DNA of 64,000 nucleotides, from positions 940,001-1,004,000 of the forward strand of contig JADPYG010000089.1 in assembly GCA_017654735.1 (NCBI GenBank). The letters run 5' to 3'. The notes beneath the pieces are model-generated. The model did no database searches, was not told the DNA's origin, and worked only from the letters and a program-made list of their open reading frames with translations. The position numbers and the translations under genes were made by a program. The DNA comes from Vishniacozyma victoriae. Its lineage: Eukaryota; Basidiomycota; Tremellomycetes; Tremellales; Bulleribasidiaceae. Positions 16,727 to 28,158 of the stretch are shown one piece after another (position 1 is the first letter of the stretch; each line of letters begins with the position of its first letter).

Positions 16727-18424
16727 ATGCCCTACCCGCCTAGGTCCATGGTACGTATCGTGCTATTTGTGCTAGCTACGATGCTACTGTTCTTTGTATC
16801 GACACAGCACGACTCTGTCAGATCAATGGCCCGGTTTGTTCCTGGACCGTCAATGTCGTATCAGGAAAGGGTAGAATTGGTAGAGAAGCTCCAGGAACTC
16901 AAGCATATCTTGGCCGAGTATTTCCCAATAGATGCAAAAGAGTGAGTGGTCAAATGTGACACCGGGCTTACAGCAGCGGTGATCGTTCGGCGCGAAAACA
17001 CAATGGACCTGCTTTGGATAGACTTTCAGAATGTACTTTGGCGGGCAACTGTGGGCCAGGAGAACACACTGTGATCATCATCGGTAGCTTTCACTTTGGT
17101 GAGTCGTGTCTATTCTTCTTTCTTCTTCATGCGCTGATGGTGTAGGGAACTCTCTTGCTGGACATGTTGGCGGAGAAAACATTTGGTGAGTAAATGAGAC
17201 GATATCTCTCGCTAAACTCCCAGGGCACATTCGTCCATGGTCGCATTGCATGCCTTGAATTATACCCTGCTTTACGCCTACGGAACAATGCACGCGCTGC
17301 AAATGTATCAGGTCATTCCGGATCTCGTTCCAGTAGTCATCTTTGACGGAAAAACACTCAAAAGTTGTGCGAAACGAACTATCGAAACGGCTGAAGAAAC
17401 GAATGACAAGGGAGCAGGAGATAGGCAAACGAAAATCGGATGTGCTAAGCGCAAAGGATATGAAGAAGGTATACCGATCTGGAAGATGTTTGCCTTTCAT
17501 TTCTGGGCCGGAGCGGAAACGCCAATGGGAAGAAATTGGACTTTATCGCCCGAGAATCGAGAGGGTTGGGAACCTGGAAAGGGGAATTATTATCTAGGTA
17601 GGTCTTATCATATGGTACAGTCTGATGATCAGGTTACTCTGTCGAAGACCGCTGTACACAGGTTCCGTTCTACACCGAAAGAGAACATCGAGCTCTGATA
17701 CTCGCCAAGAACGCTGATATGCTTCAAGGAGGCGCTTTCGCCTGGTCGGGACTGTTGCAAGGAGTCGCTAAACGAGTGCCCAAGTCTGATAAGGGGCAGG
17801 ATTTCGAGTTTGTCAGTACGGCAGGGCGGGCTGTTTGGGAAGGTGGACCTGACCCGTTGCCCGAAAAGGGGGTCGTGAGCCTTGGTAAGAAGCCGCAAAT
17901 GGAATGGTGGAACGAGTTTGCCATGGGAAAGGCTATGGTATGCGGATCTCCTACCCTTCCCGAACCACCGCTGATGAACAGTTGGGTGTCGGTCGGCCAT
18001 GGATCTCTCCTTCACGTGAGTGCATCCTTTCGCAGTTGTGCTGATGTTCAGCATACGATGCTCTCTGTTTTGGTGTACCATTTATCAATGTGTAACTTTG
18101 TTTAAGCTAGACCTCCTCGACCGTTCTGACGATACAGTATCCTCGAACGGGACGAAGCCGATCCCAGAGACAAAACTAAATGGCGCACTATGCACGACGC
18201 CCTGATACCCCAGAATCCACCATACGTATACCACGTCGTGAGTTCTACCTGAATCCGGCACATGGCAATACTGACATCAGGCGCAACATGATGCGGCAGG
18301 ATTAGAAGAAGCATTAACACTGGCCGTATCTACACCCATCGGTCGCTTCATTCGTTCGTCACTCCGTTGCAACCAAGTCTTTGTACCTGATGATAGCTCC
18401 TTGGATGACCCTCGAGTCCGTTAG
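16727..18424 (+). CDS. GT18-like glycosyltransferase (MGAT5/fungal type), type II membrane protein
   Basis: Splicing about nine short exons yields a type II membrane protein: ATG 16727, a signal anchor (IVLFVLATMLLFFV), a luminal stem, then the catalytic region. After removing introns the key segments become continuous: IIIGSFHFGNSLAGH, GGENIWAHSSMVALHALNY, IPIWKMFAFHFWAG, YLGYSVEDRCTQVPF, then GVGRPWISPSPYDALCFGVP with FIN, and ILERDEADPRDKTKWRTMHD followed by PPYVYHV. The SPSPYDALCFGVPFIN and PPYVYHV motifs are those of basidiomycete GT18-family proteins, relatives of animal MGAT5 beta-1,6-GlcNAc transferase. The C-terminus reads LDDPRVR before TAG at 18422. The large introns-to-exon ratio makes automated prediction error-prone here. 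Donor sugar is not readable; GlcNAc is the family precedent. Confidence 0.78.
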
Positions 18425-18575
18425 GGATAGACATAGACATCTTGCTGAACACGATTGGAAGTCGTCAGCGGCCGAGTACTTTGCTTCAAATTGGAAGAAT
18501 GGCGATGTAAGTCGTCCAGCCTCCACTGGTGCCAGTCGCTCATCGTTCAGTGTCCATACCTGCTATAGAACAGTA

Positions 18576-18629
18576 GATGAGTGGTACGCGTTAGATGATT
18601 GGTGGTCATTAGATGGCTGGTATGCGTTA
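18576..18629 (+). repeat. Three 18-bp tandem units encoding D-x-W-[YW]-[AS]-L
   Basis: Three adjacent units at 18576, 18594 and 18612 read in one frame as DEWYAL, DDWWSL and DGWYAL. The units differ at several bases but keep Asp, Trp and Leu codons. They lie in the presumed 3' flank of the GT18 gene, outside any gene model made here. Confidence 0.7.
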
Positions 18630-18829
18630 GACAGGAAGCTCATCCACCTTGGAGCCAATCCAATCTCAGAAAGCGAGTCCGGGTCTTTCTGCTCGGCGCA
18701 TTCCCTGATAGCATTCAGACCAATGGATAATGTTGTAGTATATGGTCATGCGAACCTTTATGCCTGATTCTTGGTTGTCGATAGTTTCGAGGCATCCTTC
18801 GACTAGCACAACTGCCTCTGCTAAGGCTG

Positions 18830-18844
18830 CACGTGGCGCACGTG
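18830..18844. promoter_or_regulatory. Paired CACGTG E-boxes upstream of the GT92-like gene
   Basis: Two perfect CACGTG palindromes at 18830-18835 and 18839-18844, nine bases apart, lie about 260 bp upstream of the GT92-like start. Such sites bind bHLH factors (Cbf1, Pho4, SREBP types) in fungi. Function here is inferred from position only. Confidence 0.5.
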
Positions 18845-19098
18845 GCAGACTGATCGCTGGGAAGTTGCCCTGAAAAAGAACCTGTCCGCCTGCAATATAT
18901 CTTCTAGTACGCGTTAAATTCACCTCTTCTTTTGCCGAGCGTGCGATAGACGTGACCTGCGCAGCGGCACACGGGCTCAAACTTCGACGATCGGTACTGC
19001 GCGCGTAGCGGACTATCCTTTCCACTGCCGAAGGCGCTCCAACCCATAGCACTATCTCGACTTCCCGAATCTTTATTCACCCACATCTCCACGACACC

Positions 19099-20769
19099 AT
19101 GGCAACGAGCATGTCCCGGCTGTCGCTGCCCAAGTCGCGTCTTGTGAGAACCCCTATTCGACTTGTCATCCTATTGCTCGTGACTATCGGTATCTTGCAC
19201 ACGCTTTCCCGTTCCGATAACCTCACCTGGAATGGCATTTGGACTGCGACTCCAGCACGATTGCTATCAACCCCTCCGCCCCGAGATATCAATTCTATAA
19301 AATCGCACCCTGTCTTGGTATCTCGACCGAGCTCGGCAAACTCAACTTTTACAAGTCATTTCCACCAGCACCCATATCGAGGAACCGCACATCACATGAC
19401 GACGACAGTGCATCCTTCAAAGGACAATGAGACACAATACGTCTTGACCTCGATATGGTTATTTGAGCAAGAAGGGAATTTGGAGTGGCAGAAACTAGGT
19501 GTTCAGCTTATTCTACCTTCTTCGGTATTTCATTTGGACTTTACTTGTGCATATCGACAAAACGCAATGGGAGCGATAACAGAACTTCCGGCGATAACGA
19601 CCATTCAACCTCGGAAAGAGTACGTCCGTGTCGAGTGCCCTTTACCGCCTTGGATTAGGATCGACAACACCATGTCCGATAAGAAGATACGCCAACTCCT
19701 CGGCTCGTTATCGTGGGACACGACTCAGGTCAAAGCGTGGATGCAATTGGACGCAAAGGAAGAACAAACGGATCCGTGGCGTACTTGGCGAAACAAGACG
19801 CAACCGCCGGACGCAGTCGTTCGACAGCAGTTCCGCTCGACATATGTCCTTCTAGCATCTCACGAGCTTGCAGCTGGAGATTGGGAACTCAGCGGTCCGC
19901 CAAACAAGCTCGCCGTCTGTCTATCACCTGTACGACTTTACAAGGCCAAGGCTCCCGATTCCGCCAAATTGGTGTCACAGCTTAAGGATATGATCGAATG
20001 GAGAGTATGGCATGCATTTGGAGGTGTCGAGGTGGTTCACTGGACAGCAAGGGACGGCAATCTCGGCAATTGGGTCAGGGCTCTAAATCGCGTTCTTGGC
20101 TTGCACGATACATTCATGGCGGCTCCGAATCCAACCACGACCATCGGGAACAAGGCTACGTACAGCGATCAGCTCATGTACCTCGCCGATTGCTTCATGC
20201 GATATGGCGTCACGGACGAATGGCAAGCCATGACGGATCTCGATGAATACCTACTCGCTCCGGATGATCCTCGACCCCATTGGATCACTCGACGACTGCA
20301 ACATCTCCCAAAATCAGTCGCCTCGATTGGGAGTGAACATATTTATCGCGGCAATAATCGAATCGACACTTCCAGTGTTCACGTCGACGAATTCCCCTCC
20401 TTCCCGAGAAACAACTACCTGGATTGGGATACAACGGAAAGTTTCAAGGGATTCAGACTGCACAAATCATTATATCGAACGGCAGGTGTCCATGATATCT
20501 GGGTACATACGGTCACTACAATTGGCGAGGGTTATTGGAGAACGGACGACGCCCCCGAAATCACACCGGACAAGGCCGACCATCCATCACAGTTGGTATT
20601 GCTACATGATCGAGGGGAACTTCCGGCTCAGCTAGTTATCAACAAGACAGTGCCAGAGGGTACTTGGGACGCATGGCCAAGTATCTGGGAGCAGATGGCG
20701 GAGGTATTGAGAAGACCAGAGCTCGCCGAATTGTGGGACCCGGAGGTGATCGCTCCAATCGAGGCATAG
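19099..20769 (+). CDS. GT92/DUF23-like glycosyltransferase, type II membrane protein
   Basis: A single exon of 556 codons. ATG 19099 is followed by a short basic tail and a signal anchor (LVILLLVTIGILHTL), then a stem with predicted N-glycosylation sequons. The catalytic half contains EWRVWHAFGGVEVVHWTARD, a SDQLMYLADCFMRYG helix, and TDLDEYLLAPDDPR; the DLDEYL acidic motif corresponds to the metal/nucleotide-sugar D-x-D-type motif of GT92/DUF23 enzymes. A later ESFKGFRLHKSLYRTAGVHD and HDRGELPAQLV complete the domain. Known GT92 members are beta-galactosyltransferases or related enzymes of animals and plants, so a galactosyl activity is possible but not shown. It is the last of four co-oriented glycan genes and has two E-boxes in its promoter. 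Confidence 0.8.
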   Translation: MATSMSRLSLPKSRLVRTPIRLVILLLVTIGILHTLSRSDNLTWNGIWTATPARLLSTPPPRDINSIKSHPVLVSRPSSANSTFTSHFHQHPYRGTAHHMTTTVHPSKDNETQYVLTSIWLFEQEGNLEWQKLGVQLILPSSVFHLDFTCAYRQNAMGAITELPAITTIQPRKEYVRVECPLPPWIRIDNTMSDKKIRQLLGSLSWDTTQVKAWMQLDAKEEQTDPWRTWRNKTQPPDAVVRQQFRSTYVLLASHELAAGDWELSGPPNKLAVCLSPVRLYKAKAPDSAKLVSQLKDMIEWRVWHAFGGVEVVHWTARDGNLGNWVRALNRVLGLHDTFMAAPNPTTTIGNKATYSDQLMYLADCFMRYGVTDEWQAMTDLDEYLLAPDDPRPHWITRRLQHLPKSVASIGSEHIYRGNNRIDTSSVHVDEFPSFPRNNYLDWDTTESFKGFRLHKSLYRTAGVHDIWVHTVTTIGEGYWRTDDAPEITPDKADHPSQLVLLHDRGELPAQLVINKTVPEGTWDAWPSIWEQMAEVLRRPELAELWDPEVIAPIEA

Positions 20770-22563
20770 TTAGATGTACACATAACACTTTGGGGTAGTT
20801 GATTATCATTGAGCCTTTATCATGCATTGTTTATACGAATTTGATGGAGCGTACCGCGAGTCTGGAGGCCCTCCCCTCATCATAACATCTAGATTGAGCC
20901 GGCTGCAAGAGAATGAGGTTCTGGGAGACATCCGGGAAGTCTCCTTCGAATGCTAGCATGACAGACGGGACCAATTATCTGACTGCACTTGCCGGCTCCT
21001 TCAGACAGGCCTACAGCATGGCGGAGAGAGCTGCACAATCAGCAGCATACCTCATCAGCATCCAGGAGAACGACTGAGGCAATGCTGGATGACGACTTTC
21101 GGACCGCCAAACGCGTATAACGATAGTCGCAAAACACGGGTCCGAAAAAACGGGTCCGAAGACTTAACTTACAGTTCAGCCCCATGATGACCAGTTGCGC
21201 CCGTACCAATTTACCGGACCTGGGTATCTCTTTTAAAATCGCTCGACGCGTCATTTGCTCATGACCGCGTAATTTATACACACTTCATGTCTCGAAGAGC
21301 GCTAGTGAACTAACTTTTAGCTCCGCGAGAGGTCTCATTTACTCCACTACTCTCGATGAGAGTGGAACGTTCATGAGTTTGCCACTCGGTTAGCCATTAA
21401 TTATAGTTCGAGTGCTGTTGCGATGCCCCCCAAGATCTGCATCCGATCCGATGAGGCTCCAGAGGTATGTCTGCAGGGAAACGGCAGAGAGTCTCGCCGG
21501 CAGTGGCGGATCGATCGTCGATGGAGTCAGCCATGGCTTCAGCCTTTGACCTTTGAGGGTGTCGATACATGATCTGCGCAATCTGCTTTAGCGCGCATCG
21601 CCATCGAACAGGTGAGACATTTCAAGCAATCGTCGTTCATCAAGATTCTACCGGCCGGAATTGGGAATTCCAGTCGGAGAATGTGGCGTTTTACAGTTTG
21701 TGAAAAGTCTTTCTTTTCCTTATCAGTTGCGGCAATCGCACGACCCATCGATTATTAGACTCTGACGCCGCGGCATGGCTTTTGAGTTTACTCCGGAACC
21801 ACCGGGGGTGTTAACCTTGTTGTTATCACTTTCTTGGTAAGGTCCGCGGGTGGCGCAGCAACCTTTAGCAGGAACCACGTAATAAAGCTCCGGATCTATT
21901 GTTTGACCTGGCTATCTGCTGGTCTTTTATACCGCAAGCGGTCAAATGAGGTGTCTTGAACTTAATGGATGGTGTTCTGGAAACATGGCAGAGCTCACAT
22001 CGGCAAAGGGGCGTCGAAAGAGAGTCGGACTTTAAGTGGCGTTGACGCCCCTCGCGTCACTGGTCTACAATCTACCGTCGCGTCCATTCGGAAAATTACA
22101 GCCATCAGGCACGCTCCGGCGAAAGCCAACTGGATCGACTGGTATCTATTTTCTGTGAGCCTCTATTGTATATAGGGGGCGATTCATCTAAGCTCCATCC
22201 CCAACCTTCTTTACTGTATAATAACTGCAAGTGCTGTGGTAAGTTCAACACCTTCAGCCACCACCGCCACCACTTTTTTTCCTCTCTTCTCTTACAACTC
22301 CAAAAGAACGTTGTCACTGACAATCCAGCATCTTTGCTTTACATTCTCTATATAATATCGAGCAACCAATTACTACGGTAAATTACTGCTCTGCGTTTAT
22401 TCGACCCTCAAGCTACTTTACTTGGTGAGCCATCTCCGTCTGGACTCTTGTCTCCTTTGCTGATCATCCTAGACTTCTTTTTAACTTACGCACACGCCGC
22501 AGGCCGGCTCGTTCAGCTTCTCGCTCAACAACTTCACTCATTCTCACGACATAAACACACAAA
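20770..22563. promoter_or_regulatory. Long 1.8-kb upstream region of the WSC-protein gene, with probable 5' UTR introns
   Basis: No supported gene is visible in nearly 1.8 kb, unusually long for this window. The part near the WSC gene contains two plausible 5' UTR introns: 22239-22328 (gtaagt ... CTGACAATCCAG) and 22425-22472 (gtgagc ... CTGATCATCCTAG). A pyrimidine tract lies near 22270-22295. Further upstream an 11-bp direct repeat (ACGGGTCCGAA twice, about 21137-21162) is seen. The length suggests complex control of a wall or surface gene. Confidence 0.5.
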
Positions 22564-25500
22564 ATGCTCGCCTCTTCGATCACGATCGCAACGGTCGCTC
22601 TCGCCTCACTCGGCGGAGCATACGCCCAAGTCGCCGCATGGCACATGGATACTCTTCGACTGCTCACCAATTCACGTCTCGATCCCGTAGTCAGCCCCAA
22701 CTCTGTCGCATCTCACATGCACCGAATTGTTGGTGGCGGTAACTTTGGTGCCGCATACAACTTTCAAGATCAGGTCGCAGCTTCATGTACATCCGCCTCC
22801 ATCACGGTAGACAAGTCAAACTACTGGATGCCGGCGCTCTACTGGATTAACAGCGCCACATCGTTCATTCCCCTTCCCGCTTTTCAACGATTTTACTACT
22901 TCTTAGGAAGGAACTCGCCAGCCGAGTTCGTCTCTCCTTTCCCCGAGGGCTTCAGGATGCTTGCCGGTAACCCCAATGACAAATCGGCAAACGGCATCTC
23001 GACCTTCACCTGTCACGTCAATTCCGATCTCAGCACAGGCAGTATCGTACAGGACAACTTCAACTACGACGTTGAATGCCCATACGGTATCCGAATCGAG
23101 ACCATCTTCCCCATGTGCTGGAATGGTCAGGATCTCTACAAGGACGACGGGTCTCACGTCGTCTACCCTGTCGGCGGCAACATCCGAGGTGGTCAGTGCC
23201 CATGGAGTCACCCCGTCCGACTCCCTCAGATCATGCTCGAGTATACCTTCAAGCCCTCTGCTTGGGCCCCTGGAGTTGCTACTCGAGGCAAACTCGCCTG
23301 GGCCAACGGTGACACTACCGGTTTCGGTGTTCATGCCGATTTCATCAATGGGTAAGTCCATCCACCCAGTCAAATGTGATTTGCTAACAATCAGTTGGGA
23401 TACCAAGATTCTTGGAACCGCTCTCAACAACACTCAGTGTGCTGGAAACCTCGCGGCAAAGACTATCCAGACTTGCGAAGTCCTAGCGCCATATTTCGAC
23501 GCCAACCCCTCCTGTACTCCTTCTAAAGGTCAGATGAATGAGCCGGGATCGACCAACGACGATCTTGTCCCCGTCGATGCTCTGCCCGGATGCAACTCTA
23601 TCTGGGGGTCAGGTGCCAAACCAGGTTGTACCGACACCGGCTCGCCCAATGTCGCAAACTGGCAAGGTACCGACGGATCCTTGGTCGCTACTGGCTCCAA
23701 CAACAAGGCTCTAAAACTACCCACGACCCCAGGTTGGGCAGAGATCGGTTGTATCAAAGATGCTCCCGCAATGCTTACTGGCGGATATTCCTTCTACGAC
23801 ACCGCCCTTTCCGTCACCAGCTGTACCGCTGCTTGTTCCAAGTCTGGATACAACTACGCCGCTGTCGGTCAGAAGGTCGGCAAAGCATTCTGCCAGTGCG
23901 GTACTGGGGTCGAGGACCAGGCGCAGGTACTACCTGGAACGTGCACTATGGCATGCCCTGGTAACAGCAAGCAACTCTGTGGAAACGCCGCCACCCACAG
24001 CGTCTACTACGCCCCTCCCGGAACACCTGCCGTCAACGCTACTCTCCCCAATAACACCGATTCCTCATACACTGGATGTTACTCTCCCGCCGGTAGCACT
24101 TCGCTCTCGACCAAGGTCACCTTCCAGTACAACGATAACACTTTGACCACCGAAGGTTGTTTACAAATCTGTGCCAACAAGAACGCCACTTGGGCCGCCA
24201 CCTCGGCTGGAAAGACCTGTCTGTGTGGTACCGATTACTCGATTGGCTCTGGATACTACCGTGATCAATCCAGCTGTTACTCACCCTGCGCTGGAAACAG
24301 CACCCAGACATGTGGTTGGCCTTACGGATACTCGGTTTACAACGTTACTGCTTCTTCTTACTCGCATCAACACATCGAGCACCCTGCCGGCTGGCAAGGA
24401 TGTTTCAACGACCCTGGACAGGCTGGTCTCACTGGTTTCTCTTGGGTTCGTAGCGACATGACTCCTGATCAATGTTCATACGGATGTGGTGAGCTCGGCT
24501 ACAAACGAGCTGGTCTCATCTTCGGAAACCGATGCCGATGTGGAGATGAGTGGAAGGGCGGTGCCCTCTACCCATACACTTCCTGTCAGATGCCGTGTGC
24601 GGGCGACAAGAACGAGACCTGTGGAGGTACTGCTTCGTCATTGTAAGTCAGCGCGAGTTCACGCTTGGGATATACGCTGATGTTAAGCATTACCGAAGTG
24701 TATGACACTTCAGTCAACACCGCCCAGATCAAGGCCGATGCTGCCGCCAAACCTGCCGGGTGGTCTGGTTGTTACGGCAATTCGAATGGCGCCATCTTCA
24801 AGGACTACAGTTCCATCGAGGGCTCCTTGACAGAGGCACGATGTACCGCTACCTGTAAGACGAAGGGCTTCGGGTGGGTCGGTCTTGCCAACAGCAACGC
24901 TTGTCGATGTTCCCAAACCGATCCTACTACCGTCGCACAAAGATGGCCTTCGAAGCAGTACTGTCAATCGCCTTGTTCTGGAGACAACAAGCAGACTTGT
25001 GGAGCCCCCGGTCAATACATCGATGTATACAACAAGACTGCCGCTATGGCAGACAACTCTACAGCCATCGACGGCTACAAAGGTTGTTACTCCGGTATCG
25101 TTGGTCTCACTGGTGCTACTTGGACCCAGACCAATATGGATCTCGGAGTCTGTCAAACGGGTTGCAAGGAATTAGGCTACTCTCTAGCTGGTAACAGTGG
25201 GAACGCTTGCTACTGTGGATCAAGTGTGAGTTTTCCTGTCTCTGTCAAGATCTCAGGCTTACTGGCAGTGGGCAAAGGGAGACCTCCAACCCGATTACAA
25301 GTGCACCACTCAATGTCCCGGTAACTCGACCGAAATCTGTGGAGCTAACTACGTCACCTCCCTCTGGGAGTCTCGACTCGGCGACGACGTCACAATGCCC
25401 TCCGGCTACCTAGGATGTTACACCGACGGCGGCTCCTCTCGATCTCTTGTCGACTTCTCATACTCGTCATCCACCATGACAAATACCATTTGTCGATCGA

Positions 25501-28158
25501 CCTGTAGAGCCAAGGGACTCAAGCTCGCCGGCACATATGGTAACACCTGTTCGTGCGGTAACGTCATTTCCAACAACAATGTACGATCGGGTTCATCGGT
25601 GTGTACGACGCGATGTCCCGGTAACACCAACGAGTTCTGTGGTGCGAACTACAAGCTATCAATCTACAACTCCTCAGTCTCGTCTACCACTCCTTCGGCT
25701 TCGGCTTCGGCTTCCTCCGCATCTGGTGCAGCTCCTTCGGCCTCGGCTAGCGGTACCACTTCTCGAGGATGCTTCTCCGATTTGTCTGTACTCAACAGCG
25801 GCGTCTACACCTCTGGCTACATGACCGCCGATCAATGTGTGAGCTACTGTAAAGTCCAGAACTTCGGCTTTGCCGGTATCGTCAACGGTAACACATGTCG
25901 ATGCGGATCCACCGCACCAGCCGTCAACGCCGGAAGAGCTTCTTGCACAGCAACTTGTGTCTCGAACTCTAAACAGTCATGCGGTGGCTCAAACACCATG
26001 GACGTCTGGGCAACGACTCAGTCCGGCTTTATCAACACCTTCTCCGCTGCTGGCGCCGATTCTACCGGCTACATGGGATGTTGGCAGGACGGCAGCGCCC
26101 GTACACTCAACGGTACTGGGTTCTCCACCTCTTCCATGACACCCAGCTCTTGTTCCGCCAACTGTCTTGCCCAAGGCTTCAAGGTCTCCGGTACAGAGGC
26201 AGGCGGTCAATGCTACTGCGCCGGTGCAATCAAGGCTGGATCCCGACGACTTCCCGAAAGCAGTTGCACCGCGGCCTGTAACGGTAATAAAAGTTTGATT
26301 TGCGGAGGGTCATGGGCTCTTAGCGTCAAAGTTTCCACTACTGGCTCTGGCTCGGTCAGCTCAGCCAGCTCCGCCAGCACTTCGAAACCTGCCTCGTCCG
26401 CCTCTGCTAGCTCAGGTAGCACCTCGAAACCTGCTTCATCCGGCTCTTCTGCCTCGCGATCCGCGTCGTCCTCGGCTTCGTCCTCTGTACCTTCATCGGC
26501 TGCGATTGAGGGATACAAAGGCTGTTATGCTCTAGGAACTTTCGTCTCTGCCGCTCCCGCGAAATACTTGAAGTCGTCTCAGATGACCATTGGTTTCTGT
26601 AGGCGATACTGTCGAGTACAAGGATACTCGGCTGCCGGTCTTCAGAACGGAAACAGTAAGTCTTTTTCTTTACTTCGGTAGAGATTCTCGCTAACAATCA
26701 GACTGTTACTGTGGAACCCAGTCGACCCTTGGCGCCAAGCAAGCCGACTCGTCTTGTGCTGTCACATGCTCCAACGACAGTAAGAGCAAGTGTGGAGACA
26801 TCTTCTCCGCTTCCATCTACGACACTGTCGGCCTTGGAGCGACCACTCTTGCAGGTAGACCAGCTTCCTACGTTGGATGTTTCGCCGACACGACCCCTCG
26901 GATTTTGCCTACCTACACCTACAACTCAGCCGGTATGACCTCCGAGATTTGCCGAAAGACTTGCGCTGCCAAGGGAGTCTATACATGGGGTACACAGAAC
27001 GGTAATCAGTGCTACTGTGGGCCCAGTATCCCCAAGAGCATGGTTCCCGACGAACAATGTACTGTCGCGTGTACAGGATCGGCGACGGAAATCTGTGGTG
27101 GTCCATGGAAAGATTCCGTTTACAACGCGGATTTTCAAGAAGTGGTTGATGATGCTGAGCCATCAACCGCCCCCTCCCCCTCGTCCTCGGCCTCTTCTAC
27201 AGTGACATCTTCCTCGACATCCGTCGCTTCTTCCGCCGTTCCTTCATCTTCGTCATCGTCCGCCGCTCCCACTTCGGCTTCTTCTACTTCATCCGCTTCC
27301 GATGCCTCGTCTTCGGTCGCTGCTTCGTCTTCCTCATCATCGGCAGCCTCATCCGCTGCCGCCTCATCATCGGCTTCGTCGTCGGACTCTTCTTCCGATG
27401 CCCCCTCGTCGTCGGCAGCAGCTTCATCCGCCTCTGCATCCGCATCGGCTTCCACCGGCACCGAGATCTTTGTCCCTGTGTCTTCCTCATCGGCCTCGTC
27501 CTCGGCCGCTTCTTCCGCTGAATCCTCGGCCGCATCGTCCGCCGCCGCTGCCTCCAGTGCCGCGGCATCTTCTTCCGAGGCAAGCAGTTCGTCAGTAGCT
27601 CCAAGCTCCTCGTCGGCTGCTCCAAGCTCTTCGGAAGCTACTTCTTCTTCGGCTTCGGCCACCCCTTCGCCCTCTCCCTCGCCTTCCTCATCATCCTCGG
27701 CTACTCCATCATCCGCCTCTTCGGCCGCTCCCCCATCGGCAACCAACCATCTTGGTTGTTTCGCTGACTCTACCTCTTCACCAGTTCTCTCGCAGAACGT
27801 CATCACTTGTGACGTTCTCACTCCTGGCATGTGTAAACTATGGTGTAACTCCAACAACATGGCTTACGCCGGTATGACCAATGCCACCACTTGTGGATGC
27901 GCCAATGATATCACTGCTCTCGCTTCAGCGCCGGCCGCTCAATGTAGCAAGCAGTGTTTCAGTGACAAGACCACTCAGTGTGGTGGAGAGGTCGGAACCT
28001 ACGATGTCTGGAAGAGTTCAGCACTTGTTGCTCGACGAGATGTTCGAAGGCGAAAAGTGAGGACAAGGCAGATGGATGTGATGCAAGGCGGAAAACCTAT
28101 CCACTTTGATAGTGAGAAAGAGATCCTTGAATACATTCACCGACATCGATCTTAGGTT
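22564..28158 (+). CDS. Giant secreted DUF1996 protein with eleven WSC domains
   Basis: Five exons (22564-23351, 23395-24642, about 24690-25227, about 25269-26656, about 26701-28158) encode some 1,780 residues. The start MLASSITIATVALASLGGAY is a signal peptide. Next comes a DUF1996 domain (DTLRLLTNSRLDPVVSPN, SHMHRIVGGGNFG, FPEGFRMLAGN, then GGQCPWSHPVRLPQIM). Eleven WSC repeats follow, each with the G-x-x-G-C-[FYW] start, eight-cysteine pattern and a C-x-C-G core, for example GYKGCYSGIVG, GYLGCYTDGG and SYVGCFADTT. Ser/Ala linkers separate repeats 6-7 and 8-9, and a Ser/Ala stretch of about 190 residues (27150-27740) precedes the last repeat. There is no C-terminal membrane helix; the end is basic (VRRRKVRTRQ). 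WSC domains bind wall glycans; a secreted wall-bound or matrix protein is likely. The catalytic status of DUF1996 is unknown. Confidence 0.9.

Larger units (their letters stand above)
18425..19098. other. Intergenic region with in-frame 18-bp repeats and two E-boxes
   Basis: 674 bp between the GT18 and GT92-like genes. It carries three 18-bp units (18576-18629) and, closer to the next gene, two CACGTG boxes, both listed separately. No complete gene is supported, although a plus-strand frame stays open across the repeats. Confidence 0.4.

Noticed and set aside
27135..27860. Long minus-strand Asp/Glu-rich open frame (241 codons)
   Set aside because: It is the antisense shadow of the Ser/Ala-rich codons (TCC/GCC) of the WSC protein; low complexity keeps the frame open.
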